A stretch of 64,000 nucleotides of DNA. Origin: Microglena sp. YARC. Lineage: Eukaryota > Chlorophyta > Chlorophyceae > Chlamydomonadales > Chlamydomonadaceae. This document shows, piece after piece, positions 9,801 through 24,800 of this stretch (position 1 is its first letter; each line of letters begins with the position of its first letter). The stretch is from the NCBI GenBank assembly GCA_022414725.1, contig CM039464.1:2699364-2763363 (forward strand), read 5' to 3'. The notes under the pieces were generated by a model, which saw nothing but the letters and a program-made list of their open reading frames with translations, made no database searches and had not been told where the DNA came from. Both the position numbers and the translations under genes were made by a program.

Positions 9801-12800
9801 AGAATGCCTAATTGTAAGGTATGAGGTTGAGGGGGCCAGCCCGCTTGCTTGCTTGGATTTGCTGCACCCGTGTACAACTTCCTATTCTTTTTATTCAATA
9901 CGCCCCAAACGGCGCCAACCGCCAAGATTACTTGAAGTAACCAGCTATTTCTACCATTGCACGCAGGGATCTCCAACGTCCAGCAATAGGCGGCGTGCTT
10001 TGACTGCATCATGATTGGCCCTGATGTGCCGCAGTATGTCTACCTGGCCGTCGTGTATGTACCTGGCTGAGAATGGATTTTCCGCACCCACATACATCTT
10101 CCTATCCTTTTTATCCAATATGCCCCAACCATTGCCTACCACCAATAAATAGGGGTCGGCTATGTTATATTATATTAGTGAATAAATAATGTTATATAAT
10201 ATGTATAATATTAGTCGGACGAGCCGTCTCACCAGAAATTCGAATTTATTTGAAAAACTAATATTATTGTGACACTATAATAATATTAGTTAATATTAGT
10301 TTTTCAAACACTAATATTAGTTGCCGTTCCCCACCAATAAACTAACCTGCCATCTCTGCCATTGCATGCATGGATCTCTGACCTCCAGCGATAGGCGGCG
10401 TGCCTTGACTGCATGATTGGCCCTGATGTGCCGCTGTGTATCAACTCCTTTTTATTCTGCACCAACCATCAAGCTACATTAAACAGACTACCATCTCTCG
10501 TCAACACTTCCATTCATTACTTCACCCACATGGCGATTTGCCAACCACCATCATTACTTCAAATATTACAACTGACCTGCCATCTCTACCATTGCGTGCA
10601 GGGATCTCCGACCTCCAGCAACAGGCGGCGTGCTTTGACTGCACCCTAACCTGCCCAGATGTCTCAGAGTGTGTCTACCTGGCCGAGAATGGATTCGCCG
10701 TACCAACCTGCACTGCCGAAGCACCAGACAGCGAAGACCCTCCTACACCAGCTCAGCCACCCTGTAATCACGATACTCCTGACGGGAGCCTCTCCCCTGA
10801 TCCCCCTTCAAATCCAGATCCTCCTGCCAATCCCCACCTGGCATCCCTTTCACCCAAACCATCCCTCCCCTGACATCCCTCCCCACCAGGCCATCCCTCT
10901 CCCTGTGAACCCCTCCCCACTGGCCATCCCTCTCCTCCTGATAACCCCTCTCATCCTGGCCATCCCTCCCCACCTGGCCATCCCTCTCCCCCTGTGAACC
11001 CTCCCCACCTGGCCATCCCTCTCCTCCTGATAACCCCTCTCATCCCTAGCCATCCTCCCCACCTGGCCATCCCTCCCCACCTAACCATCCTCTCCTCCTG
11101 ATAACCCTATCATCCTGGCCATCCTCCCCCCTGGCATCCCTTTCCACCCGACCATCCCTCCCCACAGGCATCCCTCTCCCCTGTGAACCCCTCCCACCTG
11201 GCCATCCTCTCTCTCCTGATAACCCCTCTCATCCTGGCCATCCCTCCCACCTGGCCATCTCCCCACCAGGCCATCCCTCTCCCCCTGTGAACCCCTCCCA
11301 CCTGGCCATCCTCTCCTCCTGATAACCTTCTCATCCTGGCCATCTCCCCACCTGGCCATCCCTCCCCACTAACCATCCCTCTCCTCCTGATAACCCCTAT
11401 CATCCTGGCCATCCCTCCCCCCCTGGCCATCCCTCCCCCCTGACCATCCCTCCCCCCTGGCCATCCCTCCCCACCCGATCATCCCTCCCCACCAGGCCAT
11501 CCCTCTTCACCCGACATCCCTCCCCCCCTGATCATCCTCCGCCCCAGGCCATCCCTTGACCCCTGGCCATCCCCCCCCCCCTGACCATCCTTCCCCCCCA
11601 GGCCATCCTCCCCCCCCTGGCCATCCCTCCCCACCCGACCATCTCCCCCCCTGGCCATCCTCCCCCCTCACTATCCTCCCCCCTCACCATCCTTCCCCAC
11701 CAGACCATCCCCCCCCCCCTCACCATCCTTCCCCACCCAACCATCCCTCCCCCCCTCACCATCCCTCACCACCAGACATCCTTCCCCCCCTGGCCATCCC
11801 TCCCCACCCAACCATCCTTCCCCCCTGGCATCCCTCCCCACCCAACCGTCCTTCCCCACCCAACATCCTTCCCCCCCTGACCATCCTCCCCCACCAGACA
11901 TCCCTCCCCCCCTCACCATCCCTCCCCCCCTCATCATCCCTCCCCACCAGAAAATCCCTACCCATCAAACCATCCTTCTCCCCCTGACCATCTCACCACC
12001 AGGCCATCCCCCCCCCCCATCACCATCCCTCCCACCGACCATCCCTCACCACCAGACAATCCCTACCCACCAAACCATCCTTCTCCCCCCTGGCCATCCC
12101 TCCTCCCCCTGACCATCCCTCCCACCTAACCATCCCTCCTCCCCTCACACACCCGACCATCCTCCCCCCTGACCATCCTCCCCCCCTGACCATCCCTCAC
12201 CACAGGCCATCCCTCACCACCAGGCCATCCCTCCCCCCTCACCTCCCCTCACCACCAGACATCCCTCACCCCAGGCCATCCCTCACCACCAGGCTATCCC
12301 CCCCCTGGCCATCTCTCCCACTCCGACCATCCCTCCCCCCTGAACATCCTTTCCCCCCAGGCCATCCCTCCCCACCCAACCATCCCTCCCCACCAGGCCA
12401 TCCCTCACCACCAGGCCATCCCTCCCCCCCTCACCACCAGACCATCCCTCATCCCAGGCCATCCCTCACCACCAGGCCATCCCTCACCCCCAGACCATCC
12501 CTCCCCCCCTCACCCCCCCTCACCACCAGACCATCCCTCCCCCCCGACCATCCTTCCCCCCCAGGCCATCCCTCCCCCCCCTCACCACCAGACCATCCTC
12601 CCCCCCTCACCACCAGACCATCCCTCCCCACCCGACCATCCCTCCCCCCCCTGAACATCCTTCCCCCCAGGCCATCCCTCCCCCCTGGCCATCCCTCCCC
12701 ACCCGACCATCCCTCACAACCAGGCCATCCCTCCCCCCAGGCCACCCCTCCCCCCCTCACCACCCCTCACCACCAGACCATCCCTCACACCCGACCATCC

Positions 12801-15800
12801 ATCATCACCAGGCCATCCCTCACCACCGGGCCATCCCTCCCCACCAGGCCATCCCTCCCCACCAGACCATCCCTCCCCACCAGGCCATCCCCTCCCCCAC
12901 CCGACCATCCTTCACCCCAGGCCATCCCTCACCCCAGGCCATCCTCCCCCCTCACCCCCCCTCACACCACCAGACCATCCCTCCCCCCCGACCATCCCTC
13001 CCCCCCTGAACATTCTTCCCCCCAGGCCATCCCTCCCCCCCTCACCACCCCTCACCACCAGACCATCCCTCCCCCCTCACCACCCCTCACCACCAGACCA
13101 TCCCCCCCACCCGACCATCCCTCCCCCCTGAACATCCTTCCCCCCCAGGCCATCCCTCCCCACCCGACCATCCCTCACAACCAGGCTATCCCTTCCCCCA
13201 GGCCACCCTCCCCCCCTCACCACCCCTCACCACCAGACCATCCCTCACCACCCGACATCCATCATCACCAGGCCATCCCTCACCACCGGGCCATCCCTCC
13301 CCCCCAGGCCATCCTCCCCACCAGACCATCCCTCCCCACCAGGCCATCCCTCCCCACCCGACCATCCTTCACCCCCAGGCCATCCCTCCCCCACAGGCCA
13401 TCCCTCCCACCCGACCATCCTCCCCCCCAGGCCATCCCTCCCACCAGACCATCCCTCCCCACGACCATCCTTCACCCCCAGGCCATCCCTCCCCCCCAGG
13501 CCATCCCTCCCCACCAGACCGTCCCTCCCCACCAGGCCATCCCTCCCACCCGACCATCCTTCACCCCCCAGGCCATCCCTCCTCCCAGGCCATCCCTCCT
13601 CCCCAGGCCATCCCTCCCCCCCAGGCCATCCCTCCCACCAGACCATCCCTCCCCACCCGGCCATCCTTCACCCCAGGCCATCCCTCCCCCAGACCATCCC
13701 CCCCCTCACCACACCCTCGCCACCTGCCCATCCTTATCCTTCTCCCCCCTTATGCCTAGCCCCTCCTCCCCTCATCCACCGGGCCCTTCTCCCCCCTCCT
13801 CCCCCTCACCCCCACCACCTCCACTCCATCCCCCCCCCCCCCCCCAATGATGAGGATGCCCTTGACTTCCCCCCTGAAAACTTCCCTCCTTATGACGAAA
13901 ATGACGACGACAGGCCTTTAGGTTATTATTACAACGGCTGGTATTACTACTACGACGTCTATTACCCCTTTTACCCAGTAGAACCAAATGCTCCCCTCAA
14001 CCCTCCTCCTCCTACCATGCCTCCCGCCCCTCCCATCACGCCATACCCTGAGGTAGAGGCCAGGGATTGGAATACCTTTGGCTATGACCTGGCACGGACA
14101 GGTAAGCCAAAGCATGCATAATAAAAAATAAAAATAATCCTCGAACATTTGAATTAAACAGGCAATACAAATGTATTAAAAAAAGTGAAGGCCAGGGATT
14201 GGAATACCTTTGGCTATGACCTGGCACGGACAAGTAAGCCAAAGCATAAATAATAATATACAAATAAAACAACCCTAAAAAAACAAATACTGAAACATTG
14301 AAGATGAAAATATATTTTAAAAAGTGGATCCCAGGGATTCGAATTCTTTTGGCCATTATCTCAAAGCAAAGATATTGATATAATTTTTTTTTTTTAAAAT
14401 TAAACAGGCAATAAAGATAGATAAAAATATCCACATCAACCTACCTAGCCCAATCTAACCACCCTGACCCACCCTAACCAAACCTAAACATTACCATACC
14501 AACCCAATGTAACCCACCCAACCAGGTTACAACCCGAACGAAACTGGCTCAAACCAATTGACTGCTCATACCCTGGAGCTGGCTTGTATGAACCAACCTC
14601 CCCCACCTAACCCCACCGAAAGCAATTCTACCACTTAACATCACCACCTCACTTAACCTCACCCACCTCACCACCTAGCCCCACCATCCCAAAGCAACCC
14701 CCAACCAAAAACAACCCAACCCAACCTACCCCCACCACCACTCACCACCCACCCACAAACATATACTGATACAGGTTACAACACGTACGAAACTGGCGTG
14801 AACCAACTGAATGCACATATCCTGGAGCTGGCTTGGACACACCCACCTAAGCTACCCCCACCACCACCCACCACCCACCCACACCCACCCACCCACCCAC
14901 AAACATATACTGATACAGGTTACAACACGTACAAAACTGGCGTGAATCAACTGAATGCACATACTACATTCACATACCCACCAACCCACCACCCGCCATA
15001 CACCCACCCACCACCCACCACCCACCCACACCCACCCACCCACAAACATATACTGATATTGGTTACAACACGTACGAAACTGGCGTGAATCAACTGAATG
15101 CACATACTACATTCACATACCCACCAACCCACCACCCGCCCATACACTCACCACCCACCCACAAACGTATACTGATACAGGTTACAACACGTACGAAACT
15201 GGCGTGAACCAACTGAATGCATATATCCTGGAGCTGGCTTGGACACACCCACCTAATCTACCCCCACTACCACCCACACCCACCTGCCCATACACCCACC
15301 CACAAACGTATACTGATACAGGTTACAACACGTACGAAACTGGCGTGAATCAACTGAATGCTCATACCCTGGAGCTGGCTTGGACTTTTGATTCTGTGGG
15401 AGCTTTCATCTCACAGGCAACTCACATTTTGGATGTTGACCTATTGGGGGGCGTGAAGGCTGACGTTGTTTACCTTGGAGATCTGGACGGCCATTTCTAT
15501 GCCATCAACGCTGACACTGGTGAGAGGGTGGCGGGTGGTGGGTGGTGGCGGGCGTTTGTAAAACCATGCCACAGGAAAAACACATTTTGGCTGTTGACCT
15601 TGGAGGGTGATGTTCTGTACCCTGGAGCTCTGTATGGGTTCAGGGTTTAGGGTTTAGAGTTTAGGGTTTATGTCATACTCGATGCACACTAGTGTATGGG
15701 AAGAAATCGTAATAAATACATTAAAAATCGCAATAAAATACTAACAACTGGAAGTGATCATCATTCACCCCTCCCCTATTCGTATTGAAATGTAGGTAAT

Positions 15801-18800
15801 CTGATCTGGACCCGCAGCTCAGGATTCTGGGACAATGCTCCTTGCTATCTCGTACTCGATGCACACTAGGATAGTATACAGGAAAAATAAATCGTAAAAA
15901 AAAAAAAAAAAAAAAGTGATCATCATTCACCCCCTACCCTATTTGTATTGAAATGTAGGTGATCTGATCTGGACCCGCAGCTCAGGGTTCTGGGATAATG
16001 CTCCTTGCTATCTCGTACTCGATGCACACTAGGATAGTGTACAGGAAAAATAAATAATAATAATTTTAAGTGATCATCATTCACCCCCTCCCCTATTTGT
16101 ATTGAAATGTAGGTGATCTGATCTGGACCCGCAGCTCAGGGTTCTGGGATAATGCTCCTTGCTATCTCGTACTCGATGCACACTAGGATAGTGTACAGGA
16201 AAAATAAATCTCAATAAATAAATAAATAAATAAATACAAATCACAATAAATAATAATAATGTGAAGTGATCATCATTCACCCCCTACCCTATTTGTATTG
16301 AAATGTAGGTGATCTGATCTGGACCCGCAGCTCAGGATTCTGGGATAATGCTCCTTGCTATCTCGTACTCGATGCACACTAGGATAGTGTACAGGAAAAA
16401 TAAATCGTAATAAATAAATAAATAAATACAAATCACAATAAATAATAATAATTTGAAGTGATCATCATTCACCCCCTCCCCTATTTGTATTGAAATGTAG
16501 GTGCTCTGATCTGGACCCGCAGCTCAGGATTCTGGGATGGTGCTCCTTGCTATCTTCTGCCTGAAGGGCATTTGGGGATTGGTGGAACTGCGCAGATTGA
16601 CAGGGAGACCAACCTGGTGTATATGGCAACTGGCTTGGGTCAGGTGCGTGGGGAAAGGCATGTAGGGAATATAGTTGTTTGGCACACTTGGGGACTGTAT
16701 TGTCAGGTCTGCCTACATTGACAGGGACGCAAGCCTGTATATGGAGTGGCCTCCGGCTTGGGTCAGGTGCGCGGGAAAGGGCATGTAGGGGGTATAGTTG
16801 TTTAAAGCCTGTGTGTGGAGTGGACTGTGGCTTGGGTCAGGTGCGCGGGGGAAAGGGCATGTAGGGGGTATAGTTGTTCAGCACACTTGGGAAATACATT
16901 GTCAGGATGACTCACATCGACAGGGAGACCAACCTGGTGTACATGGCAACTGGCTTGGGTCAGGTGCGTGGGGTCGGGCATGTAGGGGGTATAGTTGTTT
17001 AAAGCCTGTGTGTGGAGTGGACTGTGGCTTGGGTCAGGTGCGTGGGGGAAAGGGCATGTAGGGGGTATAGTTGTTCAGCACACTTGGGAAATACATTGTC
17101 AGGATGACTCACATCGACAGGGAGACCAACCTGGTGTACATGGCAACTGGCTTGGGTCAGGTGCGTGGGGTCGGGCATGTAGGGGGTATAGTTGTTCAAA
17201 GCCTGTGTGTGGAGTGGACTGTGGCTTGGGTCAGGTGCGTGGGGGAAAGGGCATGTAGGGGGTATAGTTGTTCAGCACACTTAGGAAATACATTGTCAGG
17301 ATGACTCACATCGACAGGGAGACCAACCTGGTGTACATGGCAACTGGCTTGGGTCAGGTGCGTGGGGTCGGGCATGTAGGGGATATAGTTGTTTAAAGCC
17401 TGTCTGTGGAGTGGACTGTGGCTTGGTTCAGGTGCGTGGGGGAATGCATGTGGGGTATGTAGTTGTTTATCACACTTGGAGAATACATTGTCAGGTTGAC
17501 TCACATTGACAGGGAGACCAACCTGGTGTGTATGGCAACTGGCTTGGGTCAGGTGCGTGTTTGAGGGCATGTAGGGGGTATATACAGACAGGGACACAAG
17601 CCTGTATATGGCTTGGGTCAGGTGCATGGGGGAAGGTATGCAACACACATTTGTATCGGTTGGACTCCCTACTTAGCTTTTAATACCTACGCCACCAAAA
17701 CGGTGGTTGGGAGTTTGGTTTGTTTTTCCTCGACACCCCCCTGATGTAATGGGGTTTTATGCCTTGTGGGTGCTTTTTCTTTTTGTTTAAAGCACAGAGT
17801 CTCATGCACCCTCGCGGTGTCAAGTAGACTTTAACATGTAATGTAATGTAACCGGGAGACCAACCTGGGGTACATGGAAACTGGCTTGGGTCAGGTGCGT
17901 GGGGGAGGGCATGCATGTATGTATTTGTACAGTCCAGGGAGTACACACCAGTGGTTGTACCAGGTTTATGGAGGAAGGTATTCAACACGCTATGGTATTG
18001 GTTGAGCTCCCTACTTATCCGAGAGACCAACCTGGCTTGGTTCAGGTGCGTGGGGGAGGGCATGTAGGGGGTATGGTTGTTTAGAACACTTGGGGACTGC
18101 TTTGTCGGGATGGCCCACATTGAGAGGGACACAAGCCTGTGTGTGGATTTCAAACCCACACACCTACCCAGGTCCTGGATTCTGACCTGGCACACCCAAA
18201 CACCCAAACACACATACCCTTAAACACACACCAAAACGCTGATTCACACCAAACCACACACCAACCCAGGTCCTGGCCTATGACCTGGCAACTGGAGAAA
18301 TCCCAGCTGGCTGGAATATGGATTTTCTCTGGAACCCAGTTGACGCCCACAACTATGGAGGTGAGTGCATTCAACAATAAAGCAGCAATAATATAGGTTT
18401 GATCCCCTGTTGTTTTGAGTTGTTTTCAGTTGTAATGAGATGAGAAGACAGTTCCATGAATCCAATAGCTACAAAAAAACGTAAAACGTAAAGACGGCGG
18501 TGTCTATAAAGCAGCAATAATTTAGGTAACAAATAACAGTAATGGTTTAAGACATTTATTCAATGCATTGGATTTTTTAAAAATGCATAGGATTTAAATT
18601 CAATTTTAATTTCAATGAACCTAGATCTAAAAAATCAAAGTAAATATGCAATATATTTGGGGTAGCCAAAATAACTGACTTTATTTTGAAGCATTAAACA
18701 AAGAAAAGGGACTTGACCTTGATTGTATCGTGTGTATATATATATATATATACAGTACAAGGGTAGCTATACATACAGTACAAGGGTAGCTATATATACA

Positions 18801-21800
18801 GTACAAGGGTAGCTATATATACAGTACAAGGGTAGCTATATATACAGTACAAGGGTAGCTATATATACAGTACAAGGGTAGCTATATATACAGTACAAGG
18901 GTAGCTATATATACAGTACAAGGGTAGCTATATATACAGTACAAGGGTAGCTATATATACAGTACAAGGGTAACTATATATACAGTACAAGGGTAGCTAT
19001 ATATACATTACAAGGGTAGCTATATATACAGTACAAGGGTAGCTATATATACAGTACAAGGGTAGCTATATATAAAATACAAGGGTAGCTATATATACAA
19101 TACAAGGGTAGCTATATATACAGTACAAGGGTAGCTATATATACAATACAAGGGTAGCTATATATACAGTACAAGGGTAGCTATATATACAGTACAAGGG
19201 TAGCTATATATACAGTACAAGGGTAGCTATATATACAGTACAAGGACATACAAAGACGGCTGCGAGTCACACCTAAGTATAAAAAAATGAAAGGGAAGAA
19301 AAAAAAATGAAAATTTGAACATCCAAGAATTGTCACAGAATGACCTCTAAGGACGTGCCCAGTGGGTATTAAAGGAACCGCCTCGTAAGTATGCGATGGA
19401 CGGGCTTACATCACACCTATAGTCCAGTTACCATGCCGGTCGACGACCCTCCGGGTGGGCCCAGATGACCTCGATGGGGTTCGAACCAGAGACCTGATAG
19501 GACCCCACACCTGCTTCGTCCAGCCCGGTTTACTTGATGCCTGAGGTATCTTGCCAACACCAACACTTTCTAAACGAATAAGATGGATCCATTTCAAATT
19601 CCTTTCCTTTTACAAAAATATATGAGTTGGGTACCATATTTGGGATATGATGGAACCGATGAAACCCCTTACACAGTCGCTAACCAATGTACATATTTTT
19701 GATCACTCACACCCGGGGGGTGTTCCAAAAGTATGTGGGGAGGCGCACGCTGTTAATCGTCTCCGAATTGGTCGTAAGCCCCGAAACCGTCGGAAAAAGT
19801 GGCTGAGGGATGAGATCTTGGGGGGTCCCAGATGGGGGGGGGGGGGGGGGGGTAAGGGCACAAAAAAAACTTCATAGCATGGGTGTCTAAAATAACTTCT
19901 TGAACACCCCCTGCTCTCTAGCGATCTGGTGCTAACTAATGTACATATTTTTGATCACTCACACCTAAGTATACTTGAACTTGGTTACATGGCTCCATTC
20001 TTGTACGTAGATTTTGAAGTACCCTTGAGCATCCCTTCTTACTTAGCTTTCCGCCTGGCTTTTCGCATGGGCTTGCCCTGTCTGGTAATGATACCGCCTG
20101 GTGGGGCGTGGTATTAAGGGAGCCCTGTCTTGCAGCGGTAGAGAATGTGCACTCACCCCACCCACATACCCCACCCACCCACCCAACCCAACCTGGCATG
20201 TGGTCCATGTAAGTCTATCTGCCCCCCCCCCCCACACACACACACACCCACACCCCACACACTTTGCACACCCCACACACACATACTGCTGCTTTACCTG
20301 GACTGTGCTACCAAGGCAGTTGACAGTAGCCGCAAACACTAAAGCACACCCATAGGGATTTAAAACCAGCACCTTCTTCAGTCCAGCGAAACGGTCAAAC
20401 CGGGATCACCAAATAGAATGATCATTTTCTAAGAAAGTAAAAGTTGGTTCTTAAACATTGCTAAAAAGTCATAAATATTGCAAACAAAGTATTGACCAAC
20501 CAACCAACCAAACAACTAACCAAACAAACAAACAATCAACCAACCCACCCAAGCAGGAATCACGATCCAAACGGGTGTCCTGTACGTAACAGTGGGCGGC
20601 CACCCACCCACCTACCCATGCATGAATCACGATCCACAAGGGTGTCCTGTACGTAACAGTGGGCGGCCAACCAACAACCCACCCAACCACCCACCCACCT
20701 ACCCATGCATGAATCACGATCCACAAGGGTGTCCTGTATGTAACAGTGGGCGGCCACCCACCCACCCACCTACCCATGCATGAATCACGATCCACAAGGG
20801 TGTCCTGTACATAACAGTGGGCGTCCAACCAACAACCCACCTCCCCACCCACCCATGCATGAATCACGATCCACAAGGGTGTCCTGTACGTAACAGTGGG
20901 CGGCCACCCACCACCTACCCACCCACCCACCTACCCATGCAGGAATCGCGATCCACAAGGGTGTCCTGTATGTAACAGTGGGCGGCCACCCACCCACCCA
21001 CCCACCCACCTACCCATGCAGGAATCACGATCCACAAGGGTGTCTTGTACGTAACAGTGGGCGGCCAACCAACAACCCACCCAACCACCCACCCACCCAT
21101 GCAGGGATCACGATCCACAAGGGTGTCTTGTATGTAACAGTGGGCGGCGAGCCATGTGATATGTTTGACATCATCCAGGTAAGCTAGGGTTTAGGGTTTT
21201 GAATACCTGTTCAACAACTACATGTTAAACCAATTATGTAAATAAACAGGTGTGGGGTTTATGCCATGTGATATGTTTGACATCATACAGGTAGGCTAGG
21301 GTTTAGGGTTCAGGGTCTAAGGTTTAGGATGCGGGGTTTATGCCTTGTGATATATTTGACATCATCCAGGTAGGCTAGGGTTTAGGGGTAATAGGGTTAA
21401 GGTTTAGGGATAAGGATAAGGATTTGACATCATCCAGGTAGGATAGGGTTAATGGTATATAATTCTAACATTATATATGGAATCTGCGTGTCTTGTCTTT
21501 TATACTAAATACCAATGACTCCTAAAATTATATGTATTATGTATGAACATATATATTGTCTTATATACTAAATGCCAATGACTCCAATAGTACATGCATT
21601 ATGTATGTACATATATATTGTCTTATATACTAAATGCCAATGACTCCTATAGTATATGCATTATGTATGTACATATATTTTGTCTTATATACTAAATGCC
21701 AATGACTCCTATAGTATATGCATTATGCATGTACATATATATTGTCTTATATACTAAATGCCAATGACTCCAATAGTATATGCATTATGTATGTACATAT

Positions 21801-24800
21801 ATATTGTCTTATATACTAAATGCCAATGACTACAATAGTATATGCATTATGTATGTACATATATATTGTCTTATATACTAAATGCCAATGACTCCAATAG
21901 TATATGCATTATGTATGTACATATATATTGTCTTATATACTAAATGCCAATGACTCCAATAGTATATGCATTATGTATGTACATATATATTGTCTTATAT
22001 ACTAAATGCCAATGACTCCAATAGTATATGCATTATGTATGTACATATATATTGTCTTATATACTAAATGCCAATGACTTCAATAGTATATGCATTATGT
22101 ATGTACATATATATTGTCTTATATACTAAATGCCAATGACTCCAATAGTATATGCATTATGTATGTATACATATTGTCTTATATACTAAATACCAATTAT
22201 TCATAAATTGCAGGGAGAGGTGATTGCTCTGAACCAGAGTAATGGCGAAGTGTTGCAACGCTTCTACCCCACTGGCTACCCAAACTTTCCTTACTCTGAG
22301 GGGAAGGAGCTCTTCGGTGCTGGGGTGTGGGGCAATGGCGGAGTGACTATTGCAGATGATGCAGCTTTCTTCGCCTCTGGCAACATCTACCCCAACGGCG
22401 AGGGCATCGAGAACCAGGCACTTGGGGAGCATGTGGTTAGGACTTCCTTGGATTTGAAGAGTGTACAGGTGCGTGGGAGTAGGTGGGACCATGATAATAT
22501 ACAAGATAATAAATATATAAGATAATATATAAGATAATTATACAAGATTATTACATTATTATTACAAGATGATAATATACAAGATAATAATATATAAGAT
22601 AATATATAAGATAATTATACAAGATTATTATTATTATTACAAGATGATAATATATTATTATCATTATTATTATTATTACAAGATGATAATATATAAGATA
22701 ATATACAAGATAATTATAATCATACAAGTCTCAGATATTATGCCTGCTCATTGTGTATGTAACAGTCCAGGGGTAGGCCTAAGAGGCTTAAGGGACCTGC
22801 CCAACTGTGATAGGAATGGTGGATAGAAAAGGCTCATTGTTTAGGGTTTCTTGGCTTAGCATATAGTGTTAGTGTTAAGGGTTAAGTGTTATGTTTGCCT
22901 CCGGCAACATCTATCCAAACTGCCCATGCATCGAGAACCAGGCCCTTGGCCACCACTGCAGCCTCAGGTATGAAGGGTATTCTTTAAGAGTCTAGTAGTA
23001 GAGTATGAAGGGTATGAAGGGTGTGCAGGGCTTAGGGCTTAGAGTCTAGTAGTAGAGTATGAAGGGTATGAAGGGTGTGCAGGGCTTAGGGCTTAGAGTC
23101 TAGTAGTAGAGTATGAAGGGTATGAAGGGTGTGCAGGGCTTTAGGGCTTAGAGTCTAGTAGTAGAGTATGAAGGGTATGAAGGGTGTGCAGGGCTTAGGG
23201 CTTAGAGTCTAGTAGTAGAGTATGAAGGGTATGAAGGGTGTGCAGGGCTTAGGGCTTAGAGTCTAGTAGTAGAGTATGAAGGGTATGAAGGGTGTGCAGG
23301 GCTTAGGGCTTAGAGTCTAGTAGTAGAGTATGAAGGGTATGAAGGGTGTGCAGGGCTTAGGGGCTTAGAGTCTAGTAGTAGAGTATGAAGGGTATGAAGG
23401 GTGTGCAGGGCTTAGGGCTTAGAGTCTAGTAGTAGAGTATGAAGGGTATGAAGGGTGTGCAGGGCTTAGGGCTTAGAGTCTAGTAGTAGAGTATGAAGGG
23501 TATGAAGGGTGTGCAGGGCTTAGGGCTTAGAGTCTAGTAGTAGAGTATGAAGGGTATGAAGGGTGTGCAGGGCTTTAGGGCTTAGAGTCTAGTAGTAGAG
23601 TATGAAGGGTATGAAGGGTGTGCAGGGCTTAGGGCTTAGAGTCTAGTAGTAGAGTATGAAGGGTATGAAGGGTGGCAGGGCTTAGGGCTTAGAGTCTAGT
23701 AGTAGAGTATGAAGGGTATGAAGGGTGTGCAGGGCTTAGGGCTTAGAGTCTAGTAGTAGAGTATGAAGGGTATGAAGGGTGTGCAGGGCTTAGGGCTTAG
23801 AGTCTAGTAGTAGAGTATAGAAGGGTATGAAAGGGGATGTGCAGGGCAGGGCTTAGGGCTAGTAGTAGAGTATGAAGGGTTAGGCCTTAAGGGCTAGAGT
23901 CTAGTAGTAGAGTATGAAGGGTATGAAGGGTGTGCAGGGCTTAGGGCTTAGAGTCTAGTAGTAGAGTACAGGGAAGTTGTAAGGATTACCACCCAACCCC
24001 ACTTCTACCACCAACACCAACACCACAGCCACCAAAAACAACAACAACTCCACAACCAACGCCACCACCAACCCCCGCACCACCACTATTACCACTACAG
24101 GGCAACTTCACCCCCGGCTACCTAGGCTGGGATGCCGATGTTGGCGCCTCCCCGGTTATCATCAACGACCCATCCACCGGCTGCCTCCGACCCATCCTCG
24201 TGTGTGAGAGCAAGGGCGGGGTCCTGATCCAACTCTACGCTGACACGATGGAAGAGATCGACATCATCACGCTGGCTCAGTACAGCCAGGACGGCCAGTT
24301 CACAGCGTCACCCGCATACAGCCCCCCCACCCAGATGCTGTACGTGTCCACACCCACCAATATCGGGGACATTGTGGCGGGCCTGGTGGCACTGAAGCTG
24401 GGCTCCGACTGTTAGGGCTTACACAAGAGTGGAATACTCGTTGGGAGTGAACTTGGGACCAAGTGGTGGAGTGACGACCTACTCGTCTCCTGTTGTTACT
24501 GCCGGTGAGTGTACTGCCATGCTTGAATTTTTATGGTCTAGAATTATGTTGATGATTCGAGGATGGGCGAGTCCCTTCGGCCTAATTTTCAACTCACTGG
24601 ACTGTAACATACATTTAAACGATCCAACAACAGGAAGACAGGAAAAGGTAACAAAAACAGACAGGATGCAAGTGTAACAAAAAAAATGCAAGTGTAACAA
24701 AAAAACAGACAGGATGCAAGTGTAACAAAAACAGACAGGATGCAAATGTAACAAAAACAGACAGGATGCAAGTGCAAATTCAAATGCATAGGCCTTTGCA

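Noticed and set aside
18750..23970. CRISPR-like arrays
   Set aside because: The direct repeats have no unique spacers. They are eukaryotic minisatellites.
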